Shown here: one piece after another, positions 46,325-57,945 of the stretch
Position numbering within the stretch: the stretch's first letter is position 1
How the letters are laid out: each line of letters opens with the position of its first letter
NCBI RefSeq assembly: GCF_030272615.1
Contig: NC_081414.1
Location: forward strand, 769,620,153 to 769,684,152
Length of the DNA stretch: 64,000 nucleotides
Direction of reading: 5' to 3'
From: Cryptomeria japonica
Taxonomy: Eukaryota > Streptophyta > Pinopsida > Cupressales > Cupressaceae
Translations under genes and position numbers: made by a program
The notes under the pieces: model-generated
What the model saw: only the letters and a program-made list of their open reading frames with translations
What the model was told of the DNA's origin: nothing
Database searches by the model: none

Positions 46325-47815
46325 TGTAGACGTATAAATCTGACCACCTTCCTAAATAAATATTTAATATTTATTTTAACCATACTCCCTTATTAATTAA
46401 ATTCTATTTAATTGATTTCTTCGCATTCATTTATTTGATTAAATAAATTACTCAATTTATTTAATTAAATAAATTACTCAATTTATTTAATTAAATTCAT
46501 ATAAACCTTTTCTAGCCTTTAATTAAAATAAATCACTTTATTTAATTAAAACCCCCTTCTCCCCTTTTAATTAAATTTACAATTAATTAAATTGATCCTT
46601 GCAAATAAATAAATCTAATTTATTTATAAAATCCCCCCACTTGTATTTATGCAAGTTGCATCTATTTTGGTTGAAATAAAGTAATTTTATTTTAATTAAA
46701 ATCCTTTTCCCTCATCCACTTGCATTTTCCTACATCTCTCACTTGCCTCCTAAACCCCTTCTAGATTCTTCTAATCACTTCCAATTTAGCCTAATTCATC
46801 TCCTAATTATTGTCATATTCCTAAGTAAAAGGAAGTCACTTCTCAAAGCCTCCAAAGTCTTCAATAACCATTAAAGGCTTTGTATCTTCAAATGGTTAAC
46901 CTCTAAAGTCTTCCAAACCATTAAAGGCTCTTACATAACCATTTATGGTTAATTCACCTTTGATCTTTGGTTAGAGACTTTCTCTCTAACTTAACTATCC
47001 TTTTGACTCAAGGGTCTCATCAAACACTTATGGATTTGACCATAGTTATCCATTTAACCCTTGCACCAGAGTTTACCTCTTAGATAAAAGCTTTATCCTT
47101 TGGATAACCCTAACCTAACCTTAAACCTTACCTCCTAAGGTAACCTTCATGTCTTCTCAGGCATTTAATGCCTCTTGCATCTCCTCTCAAGCAACCTCTT
47201 GTTGACAATTGTCACCATTTCATTGGTGAGAATTGCAAACATGGATTGATTAACTTTCAATCCTAGCCCTTGTTAAAATTATTCAATATTAACCATCCAT
47301 TGCCCTATTCTCCCTATAAATAGAGATCTCATTCATTATTATCTAGATATATCCAAGTTTTAATGCATCTACATTATAGCCTAATTTACTAAGCATTTTA
47401 GCCTCTCTTTGTTAAAACATCATCATATCATTTAGAATCATTTTTTATATCATAGAATATTCATGCTAAACTAGTATACTATGTTAGGATAATTTATTAA
47501 TCTTTTATCATATCACTATCTTCATCTTAACTTAATCATCATAGTTTTAACACATCATATAGATCTTATAATGCATTCATGCATGTAGATTACAATATCA
47601 CTCATCCTTGGAGTTGTCATTCCTAAGTCATTTGTTGAATGATATGAGAGAAAAACATTGGCTTTAGGGATCCTGTAAGATAGAGAACAATGGGACACCC
47701 CTTGGGAAGTTAAACTAGTTCAATTAGTTTATATACTTGCACCAAGAGTCTCATTGGTATGTGGGTCTTTTGATCTTGATTTATTTGTTTTGATCACCAC
47801 ATTTTCTCACGTACA
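46325..47815 (+). mobile_element. Tat 3' LTR
   Basis: A 1491-bp LTR from TGTAGACGTATAAATC to TTTTCTCACGTACA. U3 contains nested AT palindromes (AATAAATATTTAATATTTATTT and TTTATTTAATTAAATAAA runs, 46360-46620). The TATA box TATAAATA is at 47315-47322. The same family is inserted as a solo LTR at 15455. No partner 5' LTR exists in the window. Confidence 0.88.
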
Positions 47816-47996
47816 ACATGTACATCTATGCAAAAAAATAGACATTAGCACACAACCACCATTTTTCTAAGACATGGAAGAACCTAAACCCAACCACAAG
47901 TCGCATTTGCCTTCACGGGGCATTTTGGGCCACATGCACCATGGTTCACCATCTCCACTTCCACATGCAATATGAGTCTTGACAACTAGGCCATGT
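47816..47996. other. Flank between Tat 3' LTR and repeat copy B
   Basis: 181 bp of unassigned sequence. It starts ACATG, which would be the target-site copy, but the partner is lost with the Tat 5' end. Confidence 0.4.
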
Positions 47997-48366
47997 TAGA
48001 GAATTGAGGTGTTTTCACCTTAATATGAGTGTAATAGTACAAAGTTTGGAATCTTTAGGATTTTAGTTTATTTTTAGCTAAGAAAGGAATTATAATAAGT
48101 GTAGTTGTTTAATATTATTAATTAGCTATTTTTTTTTTTAATTTTAAATGTTAAAAGAGTAAACATAGTTTATTTAATTAAAATTTTGAAAATAAATATT
48201 CCATTAAAAGTTTGAGGTATTATTGTTCTTTGTGTGTTTAAATTAATAATAATATTTTTATCATCTAGTGTTACATATGACAACTATTTAATTTTTTCTA
48301 TTTTTAAATTGATATGAAATTTGATGTCAGTTTTAACATTATTTTAATAAAAATAAATTTGTTGTT
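47997..48366. repeat. Dispersed repeat, copy B
   Basis: It starts TAGAGAATTGAGGTGTTTTCACC and is similar to 13508-13872 over its length, with small indels (for example an extra T-run near 48130). Same orientation as copy A. Confidence 0.75.
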
Positions 48367-50390
48367 ATGAGTATACTATTTTTATATTATATAATTTAAT
48401 TTTATTTATTAAAATAGTTATCAATATTATTGAACAATCATTTTTGAAAGTAAAAATAAATAATAAATACATATTTTTCATATTATTATTATATTAGTGA
48501 AATCTACATACTTGTGCTAATTTACATTTGGTTTTGGTTCCTTTTTTATGAAATGTCTTGATACAATTACATATTGACACATGACACACTCTTGTAGCAA
48601 GTTGACTCCTTCCCTGATGCTTATTCACCCTCACTTACGTTCACCTTCACACATTTCTATACATTCAACTATACATTTGTCCTATTTCTATAGGTTTCCA
48701 CACAACCAACTCATTTTTAGACCACACTACCATGCATTTTTTCTTGATCCCAAGTTCTAACATTCATCATATTGGGTCAATGTCATGATGTGCATAAATG
48801 GTCCACAAAATATAATGGATTCAACTCCAGATTTAATTTGTATTTTGTTTTAAAAGGTTGACTCCTACCCTTTTTCAATAGCCATCAGTAGTCAAGTATG
48901 TACACATTGGTGTGATTTTTTATTATGTCATTATTTAAATTTATTTATCTATATGTAGTTAAATACATGAGAGGAACATCATAAAATCCTACATTTTGAA
49001 AATAGAAAATTGTAGGAATATTTCTTTTTGGAGTGCTAAAATAAAATAGCATTTACATCAAAATTCTCTATGAAATTTACATGCTTCTGTGTATTGGTTT
49101 TATATCCTTTTGTGACCATAATTTTAATCTAATAAAGGATAATGACATAGGAGAACATGAAACTTACAATCTAATAATTTCCCTAAGACAATTTTTAATA
49201 TTTCTAATCCTCTTCTACACTAAAGCTAGAGTGGCTCAACAAATCATGTTCCCTAAAGTGTAGAGAAGTAAGATATTTCTCTATAAAACACATATTAAGT
49301 ATAGGAGGTAAAATTAGTAGACATCCAAGTTTGGGGTGACATTAATTTAAGTAGTTCATAGTTAGCTTAGAACTTAATCCTTATCTCTTTTCTACATAGT
49401 ATGGTATTGATTGTGCATAATGTGGATTCAACCCATATGTGATCTTATGATTATTACAATCTTCAAACATTCCTCAAATTGCGAGTATTGATTTATGTAC
49501 CTTAAACCAAAATTTGTGTGACATCAACACTCAATTCTTCAATGTATTTCTAGGAGCTAATTGCCCAATCCTCCTTAAATTTAATATTCATTTTTTACAA
49601 TGATAAATTTCTAGCTAATTTTTTAAATCCAAGTTAATTGTGCTTTACTTGTATGAATCTACTCAATTGACCTAGATATATGTAAAAGGGATAATTACTC
49701 TCACATTTTAATAAACATGTCCAATTTAACATCCCATAGGATTGTACCTTAAGTTATATCTTCATTTCTTTTGGAGTTTTATATTTGCACCTTTTGATTA
49801 CTTTATCACTTTTTAGATCTCAATAGGGTTTATATTCTCACTTAAAGATATTTTATTGATCTATATCGAAGAAAAATTGACATTGCATTGTCCAACTTTA
49901 CTATCACTAAATCTACCCACCCTTGTTTGGTTTCAAGGTTTCATTTCATATCTATTCTTTTACTAATATTTTGATTTATATTATATCTACTCCATTTTTA
50001 TATAACTTATCTTCTCTTATTGTGGCTTTGGGCCTTTTGTTCATAATCTTGAAAAATCAAGATTGCTAACCTTTAGATATATTTTCATTACTATACCTTT
50101 ACATCATGGACTCTCATGGTTTTCTTATCCTTGGTAATTATTCATGCTTCCATTATAAATTTTGGTTTGCTTATAAAATTTGTGATATTTGATCTTTTTG
50201 TTCTAGATGCACTCATAACAATTTATCATAAGAATGGCATCATATTATCTATGAAAGAATTATACGAAATGTTGTAGATTCACTTTCTCTTCCTGTAGAA
50301 ATTTAATTACTTTTTTTCTTACCCTTTTGGATACACTTGCTATATATTCATCTATGATTATCATATGAATTCTATTTTCCCTATGGATAG
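48367..50390. other. AT-rich intergenic stretch
   Basis: Nothing recognisable. Short open frames such as 49081-49263 look like chance. Confidence 0.5.
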
Positions 50391-51084
50391 TGTAATATCC
50401 CAAATTCTAATTAAGAGAGTATTTGGATCATTTTATAGTCTTGAGTGATATTTTAGGCTTCATTATACTATCATGCCTTCCTCTAAGTCCCCACACACCC
50501 ACTTTCTTGATCCTAAATTCCTTTTGTAACCTTTTGGGATTTATTTTACCTCGGTACCCTTTCCCTCAGTTCCCCAATCCTCTACTTTATCTCAAATAAA
50601 AAAATAGAATACCATGTGGATATCCATTTCCTTTCATCTCCCTCAAGTCCCTACTCCCCTAATTCCTCATATTTAAAACCTTATAGATCTGCTCTAATGG
50701 GATGCATTACCTTCATTCTCCATGCTCTTGCAACCTGGATTCCTTCTATCCCACAAGCTTCTAGAGTACCACTTCCACCCTTGCACTCAATCCATAGGAA
50801 TTGGTACTCTGAATACCTAATCCCAATCGTATTATTTGAATTTCAACCTCCTCTATATCACATGTGGGTTCTTGAACATTTCCCTAGAAATATACCTAAA
50901 TTCCTTTGCCTCATAATATTGACATCCTTACCAATTTTGGATATGCCAAAACACTCATCACTTGCCCTGTGCGCCCTTTCCATTTGTAGATGACCTTCAC
51001 TTCCTTATTCATTTTTACTTCTCTATGCAATTGATATGCTTATTCTGTTGTCCTTACTCCCTATATTAAGTATCACTAACTCCT
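50391..51084 (+). other. Possible gypsy LTR fragment (TGTAATATCC head), split by C2
   Basis: TGTAATATCCCAAATTC resembles the start of some plant gypsy LTRs. A 125-codon open frame (50616-50993) lies inside and has no domain I know. The stretch is cut by C2 at 51085 and may continue from 57124. I see no end or polypurine tract to prove it. Confidence 0.25.
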
Positions 51085-51089
51085 AATCC

Positions 51090-52281
51090 TGTTGGACAAT
51101 TCTGATACAAGGAGAAAACTAAGAGGGGGGGGGGAAGTGAATCAGTTTTCTACCAATATTCACAGTTAATGCAAATTATAACCTTTATATCGAAGCACAA
51201 AGAAACCAACAGAATGAAAGATAAAGCATGAAAGCACAATACACACAACACCAATGTTTTTGACGTGGAAAACCCAGTAAAGGGAAAAACCATGGTCGAA
51301 AACCCTACCCACAATCAAATAATACTTTTGTAGCAGTATATGAAATAATTACAATGGGGATTGCACTTGTAATTAGGCCAACCACCTAGAGTGCACTGCT
51401 CATTACAAAAGAAAGTCTCACTAACTTACAAAAACATCAGACTACAATCTGGAAAGAATGAACTGTGGAAGTAACATCTCCCAATGCTTGATATAGTTCT
51501 AGTTAAGCACAAATGTCTACCTTGCAACACCAAATCCTTCACAACATTCCGCTGAATGATATTTCATTGTTCGCACATAAACCTTTCTCTGATAATGCAG
51601 ACATAACCATTGATACCATACCATATTTAAATTACATGAGTAAGTCACCTATAAATACGAAACATCAACCTTATTGATAAGGTCGGCTAAACCCTAAACC
51701 TATAAACCCATAATTATAAAAATTACATCACACGATATCATCAGACCAATATTATGATTTACATTACATAGCATGGACCTAATTCAAATTCTCAAACAAT
51801 TACATCCGCTGTAAATCATGCTAAGACTAATCTCCAACACGTTTCACCTACCGATAGAAACCCTCAGTATAATAACACATAATATCTAACTGGATCCAAA
51901 TAGGACCACCATATCATTGCACCAAACAATTATAACATGATAAAGAACACCTTTAGCATGATAGAAACTGTTCCCATAAGCCTAACCAAAATCACTGAAC
52001 CATATCATCAAATATCGCTAACCAGTAAAGCTAACCGGTACCAGGAACATAAGCAATAGCTTTCAGAGCACAAAATCATGAACCAACTGAATATGAAAAG
52101 CATGTGACCAACTTGAATAACCATCCAAAACTGAATCCAAGGATCTGATCATACCGGATCAGAATCACTACCAAAACCAATACAAACACCAAGTCTAACT
52201 GGGATAGCAAAACCATATCCAACCAGGATAGATTGTTGACATCAATGAAAACACTTAACCAAATCCAACATATTTCCAACA
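51090..52281 (-). mobile_element. C2 3' LTR
   Basis: A 1192-bp LTR. On the minus strand it runs from TGTTGGAAATATG to TTGTCCAACA. It keeps the full block GGGTTTTCGACCATGGTTTTTCCC...GGGTTTTCCACGTC (plus about 51262-51320). Confidence 0.92.
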
Positions 52282-52702
52282 ATCTCCCCCTTAGGCATTT
52301 ATGACAATACTGAATGTGAAAAAAATCCAAGTGCCAAGGAATGCCAAAAATCTCCCAAAGACTGATCTGAAATATATCTCCCCCTTTGATTAGTTGATAA
52401 ACACATGAGCACCATCTCCCCCAAGGATTAACTATTTTTCACATGAACATTATCTCCCCCGTTGACTTCAATGACAAAGGATGGATACCAAACCAAAAAT
52501 AAACTGAACCAAACAACTGACTACTCCACCTGAGCAACAACATCATCTCATCAACCTGGATAGAAAAATATGTCTGATAGGCTTACTAGATTGATGCATC
52601 GCTGTATCTCTAAGTCTCTTCCAGAGGGGTGGTGACCCCCAACTCATCTCTAAAATATTCAAAAGTATATTTAGGCAATGTCTTTATTAGAATATCTACA
52701 AT
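52282..52702 (-). promoter_or_regulatory. C2 polypurine tract and 3' region with repeated GGGGGAGAT
   Basis: Minus-strand GGGGGAGAT occurs at plus 52282-52290 (adjacent to the LTR), 52376-52384, 52414-52422 and 52452-52460. The first is the functional polypurine tract by position. The others may be upstream copies or accessory tracts. Confidence 0.7.
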
Positions 52703-53367
52703 CTATTCCTTAGTAGGCACATAAACCAATCCGACTTCCTTTGCTTCAACCTTTTCCTTCAAGAAATAATACCTCATAGAAATGTGTTTTGATTTGGAAT
52801 TAAATACTGGATTCTTTGACATATCAATAGCAGTAGTATTATCATAGTGAATAACAATAGGCTCATCATAACTTACCCTTATATCTTTCAACATTTGTTT
52901 CATCCATAAAACTTGGGTACAGTTAATTGCAACAACTACATATTCAGCTTCAGTAGTAGATAATGAAGTGCATCCACATCTCCTGCCCAATCAGAGTTTG
53001 TATAGGCACATAGTCTAAAATCATCATCTTTTGGATACCATAACCCATAATCCGTTGTACCTACCAAATATATGAATATCCTTTTGACAACAATATCATG
53101 AGTTTCTCTAGAATTTGACTGAAATCTAGAGGCAATACAAACATCATTCATTATATCAAGTCTATTCTGAGTTAAGTAAAATAATCCATGAATCATTGAT
53201 TTGTATTTGCTTGGATTAATTCTAGGAGTTCCATCATCCTTTGACAATTTGCAACTAGTTATCATAGGAGTACCATCATGTTTAAAATATTCTAATCCAA
53301 ATTTATTAAGCAATTCCCTCACATACTTAGTTTGAGAAATGAAAATACCTTTATCAGTCTGAGTAAT
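52703..53367 (-). pseudogene. pol: C2 RT end and RNase H, with deletion
   Basis: The RT end includes IFISQTKYVRELLNKFGLEY and DGTPMITSCKLSKDDGTP. RNase H starts with NSDWAGD, then jumps to GCTSLSTTEAEYVVVAIN in another frame. The segment between these motifs, present in C1 and C3 (KSTTGGAFFLG / KSTSGGAFYLG), is missing. WMKQMLKDI, NTTAIDMSKNPVFNSKSKHI and LVYVPTKE follow. A TAG stands at GL-ITQ (plus about 53370), where C3 has Gln. Confidence 0.85.
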
Positions 53368-53926
53368 CTATAAACCTAAGAAAAATTTCATCTCACCAAT
53401 CATAGACATTTTAAATTCATTCTTCATATCATCAACAAATTTCATGCACAAACTTTCTTCTCCACCAAAAATGATATCATCCAAAAAGACTTCAATGATC
53501 AGTATGTCATCATGCTCAATCTTATAATATAAGTTACTATTAGCATTACCTTTGATAAAACCGATCTGAGAAAGATATTTATCCATTCTAGCATACCATG
53601 CTCTAGGGGTTTGTTTCAATCCATATAAAGATTTCTTCAATCTGCAAACCATGTCTTTGTCTTCTGATAAAGAAAATCCATTAGGCTGCTCAATGTAGAC
53701 TTCTTCTTCAATATCTCCATTAAAAAATGCACATTTGACATCCATCTGATATACCTTGTAGTTCTTGTGTGCAACATAGGCAAGAAATAGTCTTATCGCT
53801 TCAATTCTTGCAACCAAAGCATAAGTCTCATCATAATCAACTCCTTCTTCCTGTGAATAACCTTTGCAAACTAGTCTAGCTTTATTTCTCACAACTTGAC
53901 CTTCCTCATTTAATTTATTCCTGAAA
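53368..53926 (-). pseudogene. pol: C2 reverse transcriptase
   Basis: A 174-residue open part with [60 protein letters not shown] and the active site in the form FLDD (plus 53476-53487). The preceding TGA (plus about 53929) stands where C1 has Trp. Tyr-Val of YVDD is Phe-Leu, an unusual pair. Confidence 0.9.
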
Positions 53927-53928
53927 AC

Positions 53929-54726
53929 TCATTTAGTTCCAATAACATTCTTATCTTTAGGCCTAGGAACCAATTCCCAAGTCTTATTCTTTTCTATCTG
54001 ATCTAGTTCCTCTTCCATTTCTTTCATCCAACTCTCATCTTTACTTGCTTCAATAAAAGATTCTGGTTCAATTTGAGAAATTAAACATACCTCTTCAATA
54101 ACTAACCTTCTTCTTGTCATCACACCTTTCCTTTTATCTCCAATGATCTGAACTTCAGAATGATTCACCTTCACATACCTGGGGGGCTTAGGATTGTCTT
54201 GACTTTCTGATTCTTTTTGCCCTTCATTAGTCACAGTGGAGTTTTTTGATGTTATTGGAGCAATTGGATCTATGCTCTGAATTGATTCTTGCACTACTGG
54301 TTCTAATCTGATAAATTTATCTTTCGGTCCATAATCATATGATCTGATCCAATTGTTACCTTTCTCATCCACCTTGACATTTATGCTTTCCATTATCCTA
54401 TTCATGCTTTTGTTATAACATCTATATGCTTTTCTCTTAGTAGAATAACCCAAAAATATTCCTTCATCACTTCTAGGATCAAATTTCCCTAATGCATCAT
54501 CTCTTATAATATAGCATTTACTTCCAGAAATTCTAAAATATCTGACAGTAGGAATATGACCAAACCATAATTCATAAGGGGTCTTACCGGTATCACTTTT
54601 TATGTGTATTCTGTTGAAAGTGTATACCGCAGTATAAATAACTTTTCTCCAGTAGATATTAGGCAATTTAGCTTCTATCATCATTGTCCTTGCAACATCT
54701 AATATAGTTCTATTCTTCCTTTCCAC
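53929..54726 (-). pseudogene. pol: C2 integrase C-terminal part
   Basis: A 265-residue frame opening with ERKNRTILDVARTMMIEAKL, whose Glu is the third catalytic residue and is intact. FRISGSKCYIIRDDALGKFD, GIFLGYSTKRKAYRCYNKSM and the linker EEELDQIEKNKTWELVPRPK follow. The in-frame TAG just upstream, after TPQ, matches the stop in C1 at the same codon position. Confidence 0.9.
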
Positions 54727-55254
54727 TATTCCATTCTACTGTGGGGTTCTAGGTGTAGAAAATTGTCTTCTGAGTCTATGCTTCTCACAAAAGTTGTTGA
54801 ACTCACCAGATGCAAACTCACTGCCTTGATCTGATCTTAAACATTTTATCTTCAATCCTATTTTTGTCTAATCCATAGCATTGAAAATTTTGAATTTCTC
54901 AAGAGCTTTTGATTTTTCTCTCAAAAATGCAACCCACATCACTCTAGAATAGTCATCAATAAGCAACATAAAGTATCTATCACCTTGAAAATTTTCAGTC
55001 CTTGTCGGTCCACACAGATCAATATGAATAAGATCAAGAATTTCATTAGATCTATCATGTATGCTTCTGAAAGAAGTTCTAACTTGCTTACCCATTTGAA
55101 ATTCTCTACATACCGAATTATGAGGTTTAACAATCTTGGGAAATTCTCTACATCTAGAAGAAAAATGACCAATCTTATTGCATGAAAAACATTTAAAAGG
55201 TACTTTTCCATCATACTTACTTCCAACCGGTCCTTTAGGGATTCTTCTAGGCAA
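54727..55254 (-). pseudogene. C2 gag zinc knuckle fused to GAG-pre and integrase core
   Basis: The frame joins the zinc knuckle CFSCNKIGHFSSRC (plus 55150-55191) straight to FPKIVKPHNSVCREFQMGKQ and then to the integrase core (LIHIDLCGPTRTENFQGD with the first Asp; DDYSRVMWVAFL; CLRSDQGSEF with the second Asp, near plus 54830). The protease, with its DSG motif, and the HxxxH part of GAG-pre are missing. GAAATTCTCTACAT occurs twice at the junction (55098-55111 and 55140-55153). TAG near 54870 interrupts the core. Confidence 0.88.
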
Positions 55255-56009
55255 TTAGGGCTTCCAACTCTTCAAGCTCTCTATCTTCTCTCTCAATGTC
55301 TTCCAAATATTTAGCATATAAGCTTACTGGAGGTAGATGCTTTAAATGCAGTTTCTGTCTTAGTAGCACTCTGATATCCAAGTTCCTCAAGCTCAAAAGC
55401 AGTCAATTTCCCAAGTAATGTATCTTTGGTAATAGGGGTACTTGATATTGTCCGGAGTTCATTAATTGCAGTAGACTTCATCTTGTAAGCCGGAGGTAGA
55501 ACTCTCAAAATCTTTGACACAACCTCATCCTCACTAACTGATCCACCACAACACTTGATTCCCATGACAATCTCATTCACTCTATCCATGAAAGAACTTA
55601 TCTTCTCATCTTATTCCATATTCAAAGTTTCATATCTCACCCAGAAACCTTCAAGTTTTTCAATCTTTACTGCTTGGTCGCCTTCATAAAGAGTTTCAAG
55701 CTTTAGCCAGATCTGTTTTGCATTCTCCAACTCTATGACATTTAATAACTTCTCATTAAATAAGACACCTACCAATGCTTCTTTTGCACTGACATCATTT
55801 TCATCTCTCTTATGTTCATCAGCAAGTACCAATGTTCCAAAATTAAAATCATGAGGTATATATTCTTTCTCCACTATCTCGCAAACTTCAGCTCCAAGAC
55901 ATCTCAGATGAATCTTCATTCACTCCTTCCATATTTTGTAATTTGTGCCATCAAATCTGGGACTCTCCTTCCAGTAGGGATTAAATGTAGAACTTGATGC
56001 TGATGCCAT
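55255..56009 (-). pseudogene. gag: C2 gag
   Basis: The start is the ATG at plus 56009 (MASASSSTFNPYWKESPRFD), about 40 bases after the primer site. A TGA (Arg or Trp expected) follows after KIWKE. The UBN2-type part includes EALVGVLFNEKLLNVIELEN, WLKLETLYEGD and RVNEIVMGIKCCGG, then VVSKILRVLPPAYKMKSTAI. A TAA interrupts near 55610 and a shift occurs near 55255 before the zinc knuckle. Confidence 0.87.
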
Positions 56010-56050
56010 CAGATCTCCTCAAGCTGTTAAGCTTCTATAGAGAGGACTAG

Positions 56051-56063
56051 GCTCTGATACCAA
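56051..56063 (-). other. C2 primer binding site
   Basis: Minus-strand TTGGTATCAGAGC, one base from the LTR end; the same site as in C3. Confidence 0.9.
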
Positions 56064-56064
56064 T

Positions 56065-57118
56065 TGTTAGACAGTTTTGATACTGGGAGAAAATTGAGAG
56101 GGGGGGAGTGAATCAGTTTTCTACCAATATTCACAGTTAATGCAGATTATAACCTTTATACTAGAGCACAAAGAAACCAACACAATGAAAGATAAAGCAT
56201 GAAAGCACAATACATATAACACTATTGTGAAAGAATGAACATCAGACTACAATCTAGAAAGAATGAACTATGGAAGTAGCATCTCCTAATGCTTGATACA
56301 GTTCTAGTTAAGCACATATGTCTGCCTTGCAACACCAAATCCTTCACAACCTTCGGCTAAATGATATTTCACTGTTTGCACATAAACCTTTCTCTGATAA
56401 TGTAGACATAATTATCGATACCATACCATATCCAAATTGCATGAATAAGTCACCTATAAATACAAATCATCAACCTTATTGATAAGGTCGGCTAAACCCT
56501 AAACCTATAAACCCATAATTACAAAAATTACATCACGCAATATCATCCGACCAATATTATGATTTACATTACATAGCATGGACCTAATTAAAATTCCCAA
56601 ACAATTACATCCACTAGAAATCGTGCTAAGACCAATCTCCAACACATTTCACCAATCCGTAGACACCCTCAATATAATAACACATAATATCTAACTGGAT
56701 CGAAATAGGACCACCATATCATCACGCCGGCCAATGTGAAGCCACCAAACAATTAGAACATGATCAAGATCACCTTCAACACAATATAAACCATTCCCAT
56801 AAGCCAGACCAAAATAATTGAACCATATCATCAAATATCGCTAACCGATAAAGCTAACCGGTACCAAGAAATACCAACCGAGAACATAAGTAATAGCTTC
56901 CAGAGCACCAAATCATGAACCAACTGAATATGAAAAGCATTTGACCAACCTGAATAACCATCCAAAACCAAATCCAAGGATCTGATCATACCGGATCAGA
57001 ATCATCGCCAAAACCAAGACAAACACCAAGTCTAACCGGGATAGCAAAACCATATCCAACCGAGATAGATTGTTGACATCAATGACAACACTTGACCAAA
57101 TCCATCATATTGCCAACA
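56065..57118 (-). mobile_element. C2 5' LTR, internally deleted
   Basis: 1054 bp against 1192 in the partner LTR. About 170 bp present in the 3' LTR (roughly plus 51263-51432), including the GGTTTTTCCC...TTCCACGTC block, are missing at about 56225. ATTGTGAAAGAATGA stands at the join. A small extra piece (CGCCGGCCAATGTGAAGC) is present near 56725. Confidence 0.9.
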
Positions 57119-57123
57119 AATCC

Positions 57124-57620
57124 TTGATCCCCACTCCTTCTTGTACGAGGTATCTTTGAATTTTTATTCTTATTACCTCTAGTATTAGTTATCTTTGAAG
57201 ATTGATCCCCACTAGTGATAACTTTAAGGAAAGACCCTAAAAGTTTCTATACTTACCATAGTGAATCCTATCTAAGGGGATTAATTTTCATGACATTGAA
57301 GCTTTCAGTTTTTGAGAAAAATTGGTTTTCTTGGAAATTTTTTATAGATTACTAAAATTTGTTAAAATATTATTGAATTCTAATGAATACTACCTAATGG
57401 AATTAATCACCATGGTAAATATTGATGTAGGAGCTTCCAAACAAAAATAATAATCACATCACCTCAGAGTTTTGATTTTGATTTTGATTTATTTTGACAT
57501 GCATATCTATGGTTAGGGAAATTGGAGTGCTATTCAATTTGTTTTAATTTTTAATAGTACTTATGATATTATTTAATAGCTAAGTTATCACCTTTGAAAA
57601 GAGGCATAAGTGTTGAAAGG
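57124..57620. other. Spacer right of C2
   Basis: AT-rich; GATCCCCACT occurs twice (57127, 57205). No gene seen. Confidence 0.45.
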
Positions 57621-57945
57621 TGTGTGCCCTTGGTCTCCTTGTGATGTGCAATTTAGTGCTCATGCTTGCAACATGGCTTAATCACCTCCCATGGATTCAT
57701 TAAATCTTGTGGTTGTATTAAGCATTGATAGGCTGATCTTTGGGTGCAATGACAACCTTGTTTCCAACAAGTGGTATTTGAGCCTAGGTCATGGTTCTCA
57801 CTTACACTAGGGAGGATTGTTTCAAGTTGTGTGCCCTTGGTCTCCTTGTTCTATGTAGCATAGTGATTGGGTTTTCAACATGGCTTTATCACCTCTCTTG
57901 GATTCATTAAATCTTTTGGTGCAACGAAAACTATGTTTCTAACAA
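57621..57945 (+). repeat. Two related copia LTR-end fragments with a primer-site-like sequence
   Basis: GTGTGCCCTTGGTCTCCTTGT begins copies at about 57622 and 57830. Both run through CAACATGGCTT, ATCACCTC, TGGATTCATTAAATCTT to TTTCCAACA or TTTCTAACA. The first is followed by GTGGTATTTGAGCC (57771-57784), a decayed version of the TGGTATCAGAGCC primer site. This suggests an old copia 5' LTR end with a partial duplication. Confidence 0.5.

Larger units (their letters stand above)
14169..47815 (+). mobile_element. Tat-type Ty3/gypsy element, 5'-truncated, with nested insertions
   Basis: One element can be followed across 33.6 kb. Its parts are gag (14169-15454, 16894-17541), protease (17542-18031, 25966-26060), G-patch spacer and RT start (26061-28221), RT to integrase (29849-32545), a non-coding spacer (32546-33648, 42024-42330), an antisense PMD gene (42330-44215), two arrays, a polypurine tract and a 3' LTR (46325-47815). 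The lineage call rests on the second RNase H after the classical one, the DGG protease, the G-patch and the antisense 3' gene, all known in the Tat/Ogre/Retand group. The 5' LTR and leader are missing, and the gag N-terminus is cut near 14169. Without its insertions it would be about 14-15 kb. Confidence 0.85.
51090..57118 (-). mobile_element. Copia element C2 with internal deletions
   Basis: A 6029-bp minus-strand element. The 3' LTR is 51090-52281, the 5' LTR 56065-57118, and the target duplication AATCC is perfect (51085-51089 and 57119-57123). Gag, partial integrase, RT and a damaged RNase H are present. The protease and part of GAG-pre are deleted, and RNase H has a further deletion with frameshift. 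It is shorter than C1 by about 2.3 kb, partly because C1 contains a 1.1-kb solo LTR. Confidence 0.95.

Noticed and set aside
50616-50993. 125-codon frame as a host gene
   Set aside because: No domain, no splice structure or promoter recognisable, and position inside a possible LTR fragment.
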